From contig JAJYJL010000022.1 of assembly GCA_021789565.1 (NCBI GenBank), positions 1 through 19,577 of the forward strand: a DNA stretch of 19,577 bases, in the 5' to 3' direction. The notes beneath the pieces are model-generated. The model did not search any database, was not told the DNA's origin, and saw only the letters and a list, made by a program, of their open reading frames with translations. Origin of the DNA: Acidobacteriota bacterium. Its GTDB lineage: Bacteria; Acidobacteriota; Terriglobia; UBA7540. Each line of letters begins with the position of its first letter. The stretch's first letter is position 1. The translations under genes were made by a program, and so were the position numbers. This document shows positions 7,372 to 15,479 of the stretch, piece after piece.

Positions 7372-8379
7372 ATGAGATTTTCAGTCGTCATTTGCACCTA
7401 CAACTACGGTCACTTGCTGCCCGACACCCTGAAATCCGTCGCCGCGCAGACGCTGCAGGACTTTGAGTTGCTGATTGTTGATGACGGATCGACGGACAAC
7501 ACCGGAGAAATCGCAGAGGAGTTTCGCCCCCGGTTCCAGGATTTCCGCTATGTGAAGAAGCCTCACACCGGCCCGGCCGGCACGAGGAACGCGGGAGTCG
7601 GTGCCGCACGGGGCACCCACATTGCGTTTCTTGATGCAGACGATTTGTGGTCGCCTCATTACCTGAGAGCCATGAGGGAAACCCTCAGCGCCCATCCTCC
7701 GGCGGACCTGGCCCTGTGCGAAGGCATCATCTTCAGGAGCGCCAACGGAATGATTACGGAGACAGCTCTCGAGCGAGCCCTCCCGCCCTTATGCGGCCCG
7801 GTGCATTTCCCGAAGGACCTCTTTAAGGTCATCCGTGCCCTCGCGCCTTCCGGCATGGTGTTTTCAAAGGAGCTTTACAACCGGGTCGGTCCTTTTGATG
7901 TGGAATCGTTTGGAGGGTTCTCCGAAGACATCGACTGGGCGTTCCGCGCCTTGATGGCCGGAGCCTTTTGCATCTGCGTGAAGCGGAGGCTTTATCTTTA
8001 CCGGCGGCACGCAGACAACCTGACCAACCAGGCCAGCGATTCATTCCGGTCGTGGCTGAAAATCTATTCTCAGACGTTAAGGGAAGCGCGGCGGGACCCG
8101 CGAGTGGAAGCCCTGGCGCGCGGCACTATCCGCTCACATTCGGTGCGCTTCCTGCCCACCTGTGAGACGGCCGAAAGCAGGCCGCTACTCAGGCAGGCCA
8201 TCAAAACACTGGGCGGGGACTGGGTGGTGAGGCTCTGTTACGCCGGCACTTTCCTGGGATTAGTCAGGGTGCTAAAAATTTTCAAACAAACCGGCAGGCT
8301 CCTGCACCGCCTGACTCGAAAAAAGATGAAGATGGATGCGGGCGCGCCTGGGTCCATTTTCGGGGACCTTCCCCAATAG
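7372..8379 (+). CDS. Glycosyltransferase family 2 protein (second tandem copy)
   Basis: A 335-residue GT2 enzyme and tandem paralogue of the preceding gene. Visible blocks are VVICTYNYGHLLPD (5-18), LIVDDGSTDN (34-43), FLDADDLWSPHYL (86-98), SGMVFSKELYNRVGPF (160-175), SEDIDWAFRALM (184-195) and YRRHADNLTNQ (210-220). It lacks the N-terminal extension of its neighbour and starts at the ATG at 7372, directly after ATCAGG. A GGAGG at 7350-7354 is too far for a normal ribosome site. A 99-base spacer separates it from the first copy. Both copies keep the nucleotide-binding and DxD-type residues, so both appear active. Divergence between them suggests different sugars or acceptors rather than a recent duplication. 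Confidence 0.9.
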   Translation: MRFSVVICTYNYGHLLPDTLKSVAAQTLQDFELLIVDDGSTDNTGEIAEEFRPRFQDFRYVKKPHTGPAGTRNAGVGAARGTHIAFLDADDLWSPHYLRAMRETLSAHPPADLALCEGIIFRSANGMITETALERALPPLCGPVHFPKDLFKVIRALAPSGMVFSKELYNRVGPFDVESFGGFSEDIDWAFRALMAGAFCICVKRRLYLYRRHADNLTNQASDSFRSWLKIYSQTLREARRDPRVEALARGTIRSHSVRFLPTCETAESRPLLRQAIKTLGGDWVVRLCYAGTFLGLVRVLKIFKQTGRLLHRLTRKKMKMDAGAPGSIFGDLPQ

Positions 8380-8713
8380 CCCGCCTGGCGCATGGTCCGA
8401 AAGGCGCTGCTCAAAAGGACCGCGGGACATCCGAACCTGACATCCATTTTCCCTTGCCTGCGCGGACTGACTTGATGCAATATGGCTCCGTGAAACCTGC
8501 AGGTGGGCATCGTTCTTCCGAGTGGACATCCCAATCCTGTTCGACCCCCGACCAGCAAAACCTGAAAAGAGCAATGCGCGAAGCATGGGCCGGTGGAGCG
8601 CGCGAAAACTGGAGAAAGAGTGTCTGGGCAGAGGCCTCCGAGTCCGAGGAGTCTTTCCGGGCTTCCGGAGAGCGCGACTATAGTCAGAAAGCGGGCTGAG
8701 TTTCGGGGGAAGA
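8380..8713 (+). other. Gap of 334 bases with a weak promoter-like hexamer
   Basis: No convincing gene is seen. The short open frames here lack ribosome sites and family resemblance. A TATAGT hexamer at 8679-8684 could serve as a -10 box for the deacetylase gene at 8714, but the sequence 17-18 bases upstream (TTCCGG region, 8655-8660) is a poor -35. A small hairpin (TCCGG/CCGGA, 8656-8669) has no T-run and is not a convincing terminator. Confidence 0.35.
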
Positions 8714-9526
8714 ATGTTTTTACCAATTCTTGTTGGAATTCTGATTGGACTGGCGATCGCCGACGCGCTTGGATTTCTCTTCTGGTATGCCTGCAGTTGG
8801 CCGCGCTCACAGGTGCTGGGTCCGGCGCTGGTTCGCGGCCCGGCCGGAAGCAGGAAAGTCGCTCTCACTTTTGACGATGGTCCCCTGCCGCCCTACAGCG
8901 AGCAGATTCTTGACATCCTCCGGTCACGGAACGCAAAGGCTACATTTTTTGTGTGTGGTGAAAATGCCGGGCGCCATCCGGAAATTCTCCGCCGCATCTG
9001 CCGAGAGGGCCACACCATCGGAAACCATACCTGGTCCCATCCTTACCTTTACTTCATGGACCGCGAGAAGTGTGCGGAAGAAATTGACCGGACCCAGAGT
9101 GTGATTCAACAGGCCACCGGCGGCACGCCCGGATTTTTTCGTCCGCCCTACGGAGGGCGATGGTTCGGCCTCTATCCCGTGTTGCGTGAACGCGGCCTGC
9201 GCCTGGTCCAATGGTCGGCGAGCGGGGACGACTGGGAGCTTGGAGCCGAGGCCATCGTATCATCGGTCCGCGCCGGCCTGCGCCCCGGCGCCATCATCCT
9301 GCTGCACGACGGCCGGCAGAAATCCGGTGGCTACTTGCAGGGACTTTGGAGGAGGATTTCACGTTCGGCCGGCACCCAGAACCGGCAACCTGGACCCGAT
9401 GCGTCGGAAACCGTCAAAGCCCTTCCCGCCATCATTGAGGCTGCCCGTGAAATGGGATATGAGTTCGTTTCCCTCGAGGATTTCTTTCCTTTGCGGCCGC
9501 GTGATGATGAGGGGGCGCCCAAATGA
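8714..9526 (+). CDS. Membrane-anchored polysaccharide (NodB) deacetylase
   Basis: A 270-residue carbohydrate esterase family 4 protein. Residues 3-28 form an uncleaved-looking hydrophobic anchor, which would place the catalytic domain outside the cytoplasmic membrane. All five NodB motifs are visible: LTFDDGP (51-57), NHTWSH (104-109), RPPYGG (143-148), GDDW (171-174) and ILLHDG (195-200). This supports a working metal-dependent enzyme that removes N-acetyl groups from GlcNAc- or MurNAc-containing polymers. The start is the ATG at 8714, with GGGGAAG just upstream. It is a second, complete deacetylase near the GT2-fused one, so the locus would have one deacetylase on each side of the membrane. 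Peptidoglycan is an alternative substrate to the locus glycan. Confidence 0.92.
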   Translation: MFLPILVGILIGLAIADALGFLFWYACSWPRSQVLGPALVRGPAGSRKVALTFDDGPLPPYSEQILDILRSRNAKATFFVCGENAGRHPEILRRICREGHTIGNHTWSHPYLYFMDREKCAEEIDRTQSVIQQATGGTPGFFRPPYGGRWFGLYPVLRERGLRLVQWSASGDDWELGAEAIVSSVRAGLRPGAIILLHDGRQKSGGYLQGLWRRISRSAGTQNRQPGPDASETVKALPAIIEAAREMGYEFVSLEDFFPLRPRDDEGAPK

Positions 9527-9548
9527 TGGGGCGTGTAAACAACTCAGC

Positions 9549-9578
9549 TTGATCCCGCACGCCTGTGTCCATTAGAAT
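9549..9578 (+). promoter_or_regulatory. Candidate sigma-70-type promoter for the GT-C-like gene
   Basis: TTGATC (9549-9554) and TAGAAT (9573-9578) are separated by 18 bases, and each is close to its consensus. Transcription would start near 9585, leaving a leader of about 60 bases before the ATG at 9646. The pair lies in the 119-base gap after the deacetylase gene. Confidence 0.45.
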
Positions 9579-9645
9579 CTCCTATTCAATGTGAGGGTTC
9601 CATCCGGGCCGGTACTGAACAAGCTTTGATCAAGCGACACCTGCT

Positions 9646-11319
9646 ATGTTCTCTTTTCGCGAAAATCGACCCTTGCTGTTGACCGTGCTCATACTGGCGG
9701 GCGCTTTTTTGTATTTGTACTTGAATCTGTTCCTGCTTCCCGCAACTCCCATTCATTTTCTTTCACCCGATGCCACGGACTTCCTGTTCAATGCCCGGCG
9801 GATGCAGCACGGGCAGGTCATCTACCGGGACTTTTTTGAACTCACCTTCCCGGGAACGGAAGTGTTCTACCTCATCCTGTTCAAGATTTTCGGGGACCGC
9901 GCCTGGATACCGAATGTGACGCTGATTGTGCTTGGGCTGCTCCTGACCTACCTGATGATTTCGATTTCCAGGAAGATCATTCCCGGCACGGCGGCCTATC
10001 TGCCGGCCTTGCTGTTCCTGGTGATTCCTTTTCGCAGCCAGCTTGACGCCACTCACCATTGGTTCAGCACACTGTTTGTGATGGTCGCCATCGCCCTGCT
10101 GGTGGAACAGATTTCCGCCCTGCGGCTGGTGGGCGCAGCGGCCCTTTGCGGCGTGGCGATGTGGTTTACCCAATCGAGCGGATTGCTCGCGATGGCCGGC
10201 CTGGCGCTGTTCCTGCTGTGGGCTACCGTCACGCATCAACTGAGCTGGGGAAATTTCCGCACGGCCCAGCGGTACGTCTGGTCGGCCTTTGCCATTGTGG
10301 TCGTGGTGCTCAATGTCTATTTCATTATCCGCGCGGGTTTCAGGACTTTTCTTTACGAGACATTTCTGTTCAATTATCGATATTACTCTTCCCAGGCCGG
10401 GAACTCGCTTCACGTTTACATGACCGACGTACCGGCCTTCCATCCGTGGTACCGGCTGCCGGCGCTGGCCCTGTGGGGCTCAATTTATCTCTTGATTCCT
10501 CTGATCTATATTCTGTTCTTCGTTCGATACTGGGACGAGCAAGAAGAGCGGCCCTCGGAGCCGTGGGACCGGCTGGTGCTGCTCGCCATCATGGGAACGA
10601 TGTTGTTCCTCGGTGTTGCGGCATCTCCAACCGGGCTCCGCCTGTGCACCGTGGCTGCGCCTGGAATGATCCTGTTTGTCTGGTTCCTGAATTCTCCAGG
10701 GCGTTTTCAGCGGATTCGCGTCACCGCCATGTGGGTGATCGTCATTGCCATTGCCCTGGGCGAATGGCACGGGCGATTTTTTGGATGGCGGCAGGAAGTG
10801 AATCTTCCCATTGGCCGCATGGCGGTGCTCGATCGAGTTCAGTATGAGGAAATAAAGTTCATGCTGGACCACTCCAAGCCCGGCGATTATTTTTTTGGAA
10901 ACAACGAACTCAACTATCTAATCGACCTGCGAGACCCTTCGCCCATTCCTTTTGTGACGGCGACAGATTACACGCGGCCTGAGCAGGTGCAGCAGACCAT
11001 CGAAGGGCTCGAAAAGCACCCCGCAAAATACGTTTACTGGCCATCCATTCTCGACATGCCGCCCGAAGCCGGCCGTGGAACGAGCCATCTCGCTCCGCTC
11101 AGGGCCTATCTGGAAGCCCATTATCAGCGGGTGAAAACCATTGAAGGCGACGACTTCGCCCGCAGCTTCTGGGGAAGATACAATCCGTCTGCTCCGATAC
11201 CGCTTCCACCGCCCATTCCCCTTCCGCCCCCAGGACAGAACGGAACATCACCGGGCGGCGCGAGCGGCCAGAGCAATTCCCGTGCCGCCCCTCTTGACAC
11301 CCCAGCGCAAGTTCCATAG
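9646..11319 (+). CDS. Multi-pass membrane protein, GT-C glycosyltransferase-like
   Basis: A 557-residue integral membrane protein with about ten to twelve hydrophobic segments between residues 8 and 375, then a soluble domain of about 150 residues. The first loop holds the arrangement typical of GT-C (ArnT/PMT-like, DUF2029/GT39-related) enzymes: SPDATDFLFNARRMQHGQVI (39-58), followed by YRDFFELTFPG. An acidic residue after the first segment is the usual catalytic or metal position. Such enzymes move sugars from polyprenyl-phosphate donors on the outer face of the membrane. The C-terminal tail has a duplicated proline motif (PIPLPPP twice) and a Gly/Ser/Asn-rich end, probably disordered and outside. 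Context suggests it acts on the same glycan as the GT2 genes. A polymerase or flippase role is not excluded. Confidence 0.7.
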   Translation: MFSFRENRPLLLTVLILAGAFLYLYLNLFLLPATPIHFLSPDATDFLFNARRMQHGQVIYRDFFELTFPGTEVFYLILFKIFGDRAWIPNVTLIVLGLLLTYLMISISRKIIPGTAAYLPALLFLVIPFRSQLDATHHWFSTLFVMVAIALLVEQISALRLVGAAALCGVAMWFTQSSGLLAMAGLALFLLWATVTHQLSWGNFRTAQRYVWSAFAIVVVVLNVYFIIRAGFRTFLYETFLFNYRYYSSQAGNSLHVYMTDVPAFHPWYRLPALALWGSIYLLIPLIYILFFVRYWDEQEERPSEPWDRLVLLAIMGTMLFLGVAASPTGLRLCTVAAPGMILFVWFLNSPGRFQRIRVTAMWVIVIAIALGEWHGRFFGWRQEVNLPIGRMAVLDRVQYEEIKFMLDHSKPGDYFFGNNELNYLIDLRDPSPIPFVTATDYTRPEQVQQTIEGLEKHPAKYVYWPSILDMPPEAGRGTSHLAPLRAYLEAHYQRVKTIEGDDFARSFWGRYNPSAPIPLPPPIPLPPPGQNGTSPGGASGQSNSRAAPLDTPAQVP

Positions 11320-11433
11320 ACTCGCTGCTTCCCCGCATTTCTGTTGCCTGCCGACCCGCTCCCAGGGTCCGGTCGCAGGATGAAGACGGCGCGTCGTGCG
11401 GACAGTGTCCCATTCAATATCAGCGAGGCGTGA

Positions 11434-12897
11434 TTGGCATTCAGTTGGATCGACCTGATCGTTGTAATCGTTTATCTGCTGGTGGTCACGCTGCTGGGAG
11501 CGCGTTTCGGCAAGCGGCAAAAGACCCTGCACGACTACTTCCTGGGCGGCCGGCAGCTTCCATGGTGGGCCATCGCTCTTTCTGTTGTCTCCGCCGAGAC
11601 CAGCATCCTCACCATCATTAGCACTCCGGGGATCGCCTACGCCGGCGACATGGCGTTTCTCCAGCTTGTCTTTGGATACCTGGTGGCGCGCGTCGTTGTC
11701 AGCTTTGTCCTCATCCCCAAGTACTTTGCCGGCGAACTTTACACCGCCTATCAGTTGATTGAACGGAGGTTTGGCCGCGGGCTCAAGGTTTTCACGGCGG
11801 GCCTGTTCCTGGGCAGCCGCGCGCTGGCGGAAGGGGTCCGCGTTTTCGCCATCTCGATCGTGATCGAGGTCATTTTCAGGACAGGCGTCCTGGCCGCCGT
11901 GCTGATTATTACCGCCCTCACGCTGTTCTACACATTTAAGGGCGGACTCACCGCCGTCATCTGGACGGATGTCACGCAACTCTCCATTTACATCATCGGG
12001 ACGGTCATCGCACTGCTGCTGGCCGTCCATGCCGTTCCGGGCGGATGGGGCGAGGTGGCGCACCTGGCAAGCATTTCGGGGCACAAGTTCACCATCTTCA
12101 ACTTCCACTTCAACTGGCACCAGCCGTACCTGTTCTGGTCCGGGCTGATCGGCGGCACATTCCTCACCAGCGCCAGCCATGGGACGGACCAGTTGATCGT
12201 GCAGCGGCTGCTCGCCGCCAAAAACAAGAGGCAGAGCCAGGGCGCGCTGCTGGCCAGCGGGCTGGTGATTCTGTTCCAGTTTGCGCTGTTCCTGGTGGTG
12301 GGCATCGTCCTGTTTGCTTTCTACCATTTTCATCCGCCCGCCCATCCCTTCACTCGCCCGGACAAAATCTACCCGACTTTCGTGGTCACGCAATTGCCCG
12401 TAGGGCTGGCCGGCCTGCTGACTGCAGCCATCATCGCGGCGGCCATGGCCAACCTGAGTGCGGCATTTAATTCCCTGGCTTCGAGTTCGGTGATGGATTT
12501 TTACCGGCCGTTCGTTCGCCCCGACGCCGACCAGAAGCATTATATGCGCGTCTCGCGCGGCCTGACGCTGTTCTGGGGAGCGGTGCTGGTCCTGATTGCC
12601 ATCGTCTCTCAGTATCTCCATGAAAGCGTCCTGGTGCTGGCGCTGACCATCGCCTCGATTCCCTACGGAGCCATGCTGGGAATCTTCTTGCTGGGCGTTT
12701 TGACCAAACGAGCAAACTCGCGCGGCGCGCTGACGGGGGCTGCGCTGGGATTAACCGTGTTGATCCTGATCGTCGTGGGCAATGCGTATCACGTCGTTGA
12801 TATCGCATGGACCTGGTACGTGGTGATTGGAACACTGGTGACGTTCTTTGGCGGATGGATAGCCAGCGTTAATGCTGGTGGCAATGGGACAAGCTAA
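11434..12897 (+). CDS. Sodium:solute symporter (SSS family)
   Basis: A 487-residue SSS-family secondary transporter with about thirteen membrane segments. Typical blocks are DYFLGGRQLPWWAIALS (34-50), SAETS (53-57), YTFKGGLTAVIWTDVTQ (166-182), TDQLIVQRLLAAKN (251-264) and AAMANLSAAFNSLASSS (336-352). The last holds the serine-rich helix that forms a sodium site in LeuT-fold members. It would import a solute with sodium, and the substrate is not readable. Amino-sugar genes nearby make a sugar, GlcNAc or MurNAc plausible, and some SSS proteins carry sialic acid or other sugars. The start is TTG: a TGA stop sits directly before it in frame, and GAGG lies five bases upstream. Confidence 0.92.
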   Translation: MAFSWIDLIVVIVYLLVVTLLGARFGKRQKTLHDYFLGGRQLPWWAIALSVVSAETSILTIISTPGIAYAGDMAFLQLVFGYLVARVVVSFVLIPKYFAGELYTAYQLIERRFGRGLKVFTAGLFLGSRALAEGVRVFAISIVIEVIFRTGVLAAVLIITALTLFYTFKGGLTAVIWTDVTQLSIYIIGTVIALLLAVHAVPGGWGEVAHLASISGHKFTIFNFHFNWHQPYLFWSGLIGGTFLTSASHGTDQLIVQRLLAAKNKRQSQGALLASGLVILFQFALFLVVGIVLFAFYHFHPPAHPFTRPDKIYPTFVVTQLPVGLAGLLTAAIIAAAMANLSAAFNSLASSSVMDFYRPFVRPDADQKHYMRVSRGLTLFWGAVLVLIAIVSQYLHESVLVLALTIASIPYGAMLGIFLLGVLTKRANSRGALTGAALGLTVLILIVVGNAYHVVDIAWTWYVVIGTLVTFFGGWIASVNAGGNGTS

Positions 12898-12993
12898 TAA
12901 TACTCCGCAAGTCAGGAGTGCCGAATTCCGCACCTTGACGAACAGGGAGTGCTGCGTTTAATCTCATCGGAACACATTAGAAAGAGGGACCTG

Positions 12994-14181
12994 TTGAAGC
13001 GACACCTGACCGCTGTATCTGTAACCGTTGCCGCCGTGATTCTGGCGTTTGTACCGGCAAAATTATTGACATTAACAGCTCCCAGCCATTCGAGCGAAGC
13101 GGACAAAACTGCGCCGATGCGCCCCTCGCAGGATGATCGCGAGGCCCAGGGGAACGGCCGCACGGCCTTGATGTCGATGTGCGAGCGGGTAAGGGCTGCC
13201 AGGCCGATTGCCATGTATTACACCTCAGGAGGCACGTTGGGCATGGACTCCATCCTGGCGCATGCTTCTGACATGACCATCCTGGCCCCGCAATCCTATT
13301 GGCTGGACCTGAAAGGAAACATCCAGGGAGGCATTCCCACGCCCACGCTGGATGCTGCCCGGCAGTCCGGACTGCCGGTCATGGCCTTGCTGGGTAACAA
13401 CGACTTCAGCCGGCGCGTCGCTTCGCATCTGCTCCACGACCGGCGGCTGCAAAAACGGGTGATCAAGGACCTGGTCGAGATCGCCCGGCAGGATAAACTG
13501 CTGGGGTTTCAACTGGACCTTGAAAACATCGACCCGGAGGACATCAACCTCTACACCCGGTTTGTGAGTGAAGCGGCTAAAGAGTTTCATCACGATGGGC
13601 GGTTGCTGAGCGTTGCGGTCGTTCCCCGCTTTCTGGATTCCGTTCCCGGGCAATGGGCGGCGGCATACGACTATCCGGCGCTTGGCCGCGCGGCGGATTT
13701 TCTGACCTTGATGGCCTATGACAACTCAGGCCGCCTGGGGCCGCCCGGGCCCATCGCGGGCTACGACTGGGTGAGAAATGCGCTGGAGTATGCCATCCGT
13801 CGCGTTCCCCGCGGCAAATTGCTGCTGGGCATCGCCCTCTACGGCCGCGAATGGACCAACGACAGGGGCAATCTGCAGGCCCGCACCATGCCCTACCCCG
13901 AGACGAAAGCCCTGCTGAGCCGCCTCTCGCTCACCCCTCAATGGGATGAAAAGCATCGTTCACCATGGTTTGAATACCGGACCAGCGGAACGGTCCGCAG
14001 CGTGTGGTATGAAAATGCCCGAAGCATTCAGGAAAAGTTCAGGCTCCTGGAACGGTATCGGCTGCGAGGGTTCGCCGCCTGGAGGCTGGGGATGGAAGAT
14101 CCGCGCATCTGGTCAATAGTTTCAGCAATGCGCGAAAGCCAGCCACCCGTGAATGCGGGTCCTGAAGCATCCGGTTTTTGA
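12994..14181 (+). CDS. Membrane-anchored GH18 hydrolase, SleL/YaaH-like
   Basis: A glycoside hydrolase family 18 barrel of 395 residues from the TTG at 12994. I prefer this start over the GTG at 12949 because AGAGGG lies six bases before it and the protein then begins MKRHLTAVSVTVAAV, a clean anchor or signal. The GTG has its purine run touching the codon. Residues about 5-27 are hydrophobic with no clear cut site. The catalytic strand reads GFQLDLENID (about 171-180), keeping the DxE pair but not the first two Asp of the classic DxxDxDxE motif. The SleL/YaaH spore-cortex group also deviates at the second position. LMAYD (239-243), IALYGREW (280-287) and FAAWRLGMEDP near the C-terminus fit that group. 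It likely cuts GlcNAc-containing chains such as peptidoglycan or chitin-like glycan at the surface. Confidence 0.82.
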   Translation: MKRHLTAVSVTVAAVILAFVPAKLLTLTAPSHSSEADKTAPMRPSQDDREAQGNGRTALMSMCERVRAARPIAMYYTSGGTLGMDSILAHASDMTILAPQSYWLDLKGNIQGGIPTPTLDAARQSGLPVMALLGNNDFSRRVASHLLHDRRLQKRVIKDLVEIARQDKLLGFQLDLENIDPEDINLYTRFVSEAAKEFHHDGRLLSVAVVPRFLDSVPGQWAAAYDYPALGRAADFLTLMAYDNSGRLGPPGPIAGYDWVRNALEYAIRRVPRGKLLLGIALYGREWTNDRGNLQARTMPYPETKALLSRLSLTPQWDEKHRSPWFEYRTSGTVRSVWYENARSIQEKFRLLERYRLRGFAAWRLGMEDPRIWSIVSAMRESQPPVNAGPEASGF

Positions 14182-14303
14182 CCCGGGAGAAAGATATCCA
14201 GCGATTTCGTTTTCGGCGGTGAGAATCAGGAGCTACTTTTTCTTTTGCTTCAGGGACATTCTGTCAGCCGGCCGGAATCAGACGGGAAAGGCGGAAGGCC
14301 CTC

Positions 14304-14891
14304 ATGACATTTCGGTTTCTACGCTTGACCTTTTTCGTCATCATCCTGGCAGGCATCATTGTCTACGGTTATTTTTCAAGCACGGGGAGGCAGGACCCTT
14401 CGAGCACTTCCGTCACATCTGCGCCCGCCGCCTCAGGAACGGAGTCCATTCAGGGACCGTATTTCTCCGACCGTGACCGCATTGCCGACCGCATCATCAG
14501 CACCATCAATCGCACCCGGCACACCCTGGACATCGCTGTCTATAGCATTACGCAGCCTGATCTTGCTGCCGCCATCCGGGCCGCCTGGCAGAGGGGAGTC
14601 AAAGTGAGGATTGTGACCGACGAAGGGCAGTCCTTCGACCGGCGCTCCGAGATCGGCTATCTCAAGTCTGTGGGGGTATCCATTCGAGTGAGTGAAGGAT
14701 TTCGGGGGCGGCGATCGCTCATGCACAACAAGTTTGCTGTATTCGACGGAAACCAGGTGGAAACCGGAAGCTACAACTGGACCACAAGCGCCACCAGCTA
14801 CAACTTTGAGAACGCCATTTTCATCGCCGGCCCCAAAGTCTCAGCTCGATACGAAGAAGAATTTCAACACATCTGGGCGCAGGCGCGGTGA
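14304..14891 (+). CDS. Membrane-anchored phospholipase D/Nuc-type protein, single HKD motif
   Basis: A 195-residue protein with an N-terminal hydrophobic segment (residues 7-24), a Ser/Thr/Ala-rich linker (about 28-50) and one phospholipase D-like domain. The complete HKD motif is HNKFAVFDGNQVETGSYN (141-158): His141, Lys143, Asp148, then Gly-Ser at 155-156. A single HKD in a short chain is the pattern of the Nuc/BfiL-type nucleases, which form a two-HKD active site as dimers. Phosphodiester cleavage of nucleic acid or phospholipid outside the membrane is therefore likely. The start is the ATG at 14304, with GGAAGG upstream. It lies 122 bases after the GH18 gene and converges on the next gene. 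Confidence 0.88.
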   Translation: MTFRFLRLTFFVIILAGIIVYGYFSSTGRQDPSSTSVTSAPAASGTESIQGPYFSDRDRIADRIISTINRTRHTLDIAVYSITQPDLAAAIRAAWQRGVKVRIVTDEGQSFDRRSEIGYLKSVGVSIRVSEGFRGRRSLMHNKFAVFDGNQVETGSYNWTTSATSYNFENAIFIAGPKVSARYEEEFQHIWAQAR

Positions 14892-14942
14892 AATTGGCCC
14901 GGCTGCATCGGCCCGCCTGGAACAAATACCAGGGAGCAAAAT

Positions 14943-15479
14943 TCACTTCTTTTGCAGGGCCGGCAGGATGTACTTGGTGATGAGCATATCGTACTCCTCG
15001 CGGGCCTGGTCCGTAATGGGCGCCGGAGCCAGCGGGCCGTTGGCCGTCGCCTTCAGGTATAGATCGCCGGTCTCGCCAAGGGGTCCGGGATTGATCTTTT
15101 CAAATTCAGCTTCGTCTGATTCCCCGAAATCATAAATCTGCTTGACGTTGTAGGTCGTCAATTGAGCCGGGGTCAGTTCGCCCACGCTCCGCACGTATAT
15201 CCGGAACTTTCCAAAAAAGCGGTCCTTGTTATAGTCCACCCGAATCACATGCTGGAGTTGTTTCGATGGGTTCTGCGGGTCTGTGTAGAGGTCCGCAAGC
15301 AGGTAATAATCCGTCAGCTTGCCGCCATAAGAGTCGTCCAGGATTTGGTAGACCTTGTAAGTAGGATCATCCGGATTGGCGGAACGTGGCTTCTTCTTTT
15401 TTGCCCAGGCAGACGGCACGGCCACAGCAATCAAAATCATGGTTGCTACGATGACAACTAATTGCTTCTTCTTTCTCAA
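14943..15479 (-). CDS. Secreted protein of unknown function
   Basis: I do not recognise the family. The preferred start is the TTG at 15477-15479: GGGAGGG lies about six bases upstream, and the protein then begins MRKKKQLVVIVATMILIAVAVPSAWA, a textbook signal peptide with a cut after AWA. A frame extension up to an ATG at 15533 would add 18 residues that spoil the signal. The mature protein is about 152 residues. It begins with a lysine cluster (KKKKPR) and continues with a mixed alpha/beta sequence: YKVYQILDDSYGG, a LADLYTDP turn, and an HVIRVDYNKDRFFGKFRIYVR segment. No cysteine remains and no catalytic motif is seen. It converges with the phospholipase D-like gene and is probably periplasmic. 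Confidence 0.7.
   Translation of the reverse strand: MRKKKQLVVIVATMILIAVAVPSAWAKKKKPRSANPDDPTYKVYQILDDSYGGKLTDYYLLADLYTDPQNPSKQLQHVIRVDYNKDRFFGKFRIYVRSVGELTPAQLTTYNVKQIYDFGESDEAEFEKINPGPLGETGDLYLKATANGPLAPAPITDQAREEYDMLITKYILPALQKK

Noticed and set aside
8238..8868. Minus-strand open frames across the gap at 8380-8713
   Set aside because: They run into both flanking genes, lack ribosome sites and have Arg/Ser/Pro-rich translations typical of antisense frames.
11248..12621. A 457-codon open frame on the minus strand opposite the symporter
   Set aside because: It is antisense to a clear SSS-family gene. Its translation is rich in Gln, Arg and Asp and low-complexity, and it matches no family. 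GC-rich codon use creates such frames.
12901..12918. Small hairpin ACTCC/GGAGT after the symporter gene as a terminator
   Set aside because: The stem is only five pairs and no T-run follows.
12949..12993. GTG at 12949 as the GH18 start
   Set aside because: Its purine run touches the codon, and the extra 15 residues are charged ahead of the anchor. The TTG at 12994 has a properly spaced ribosome site.
9632..13008. A 12-base direct repeat (AAGCGACACCTG at 9632-9643 and 12997-13008)
   Set aside because: It is too short, one copy lies inside the GH18 coding start, and no flanking similarity extends it. Chance is enough.
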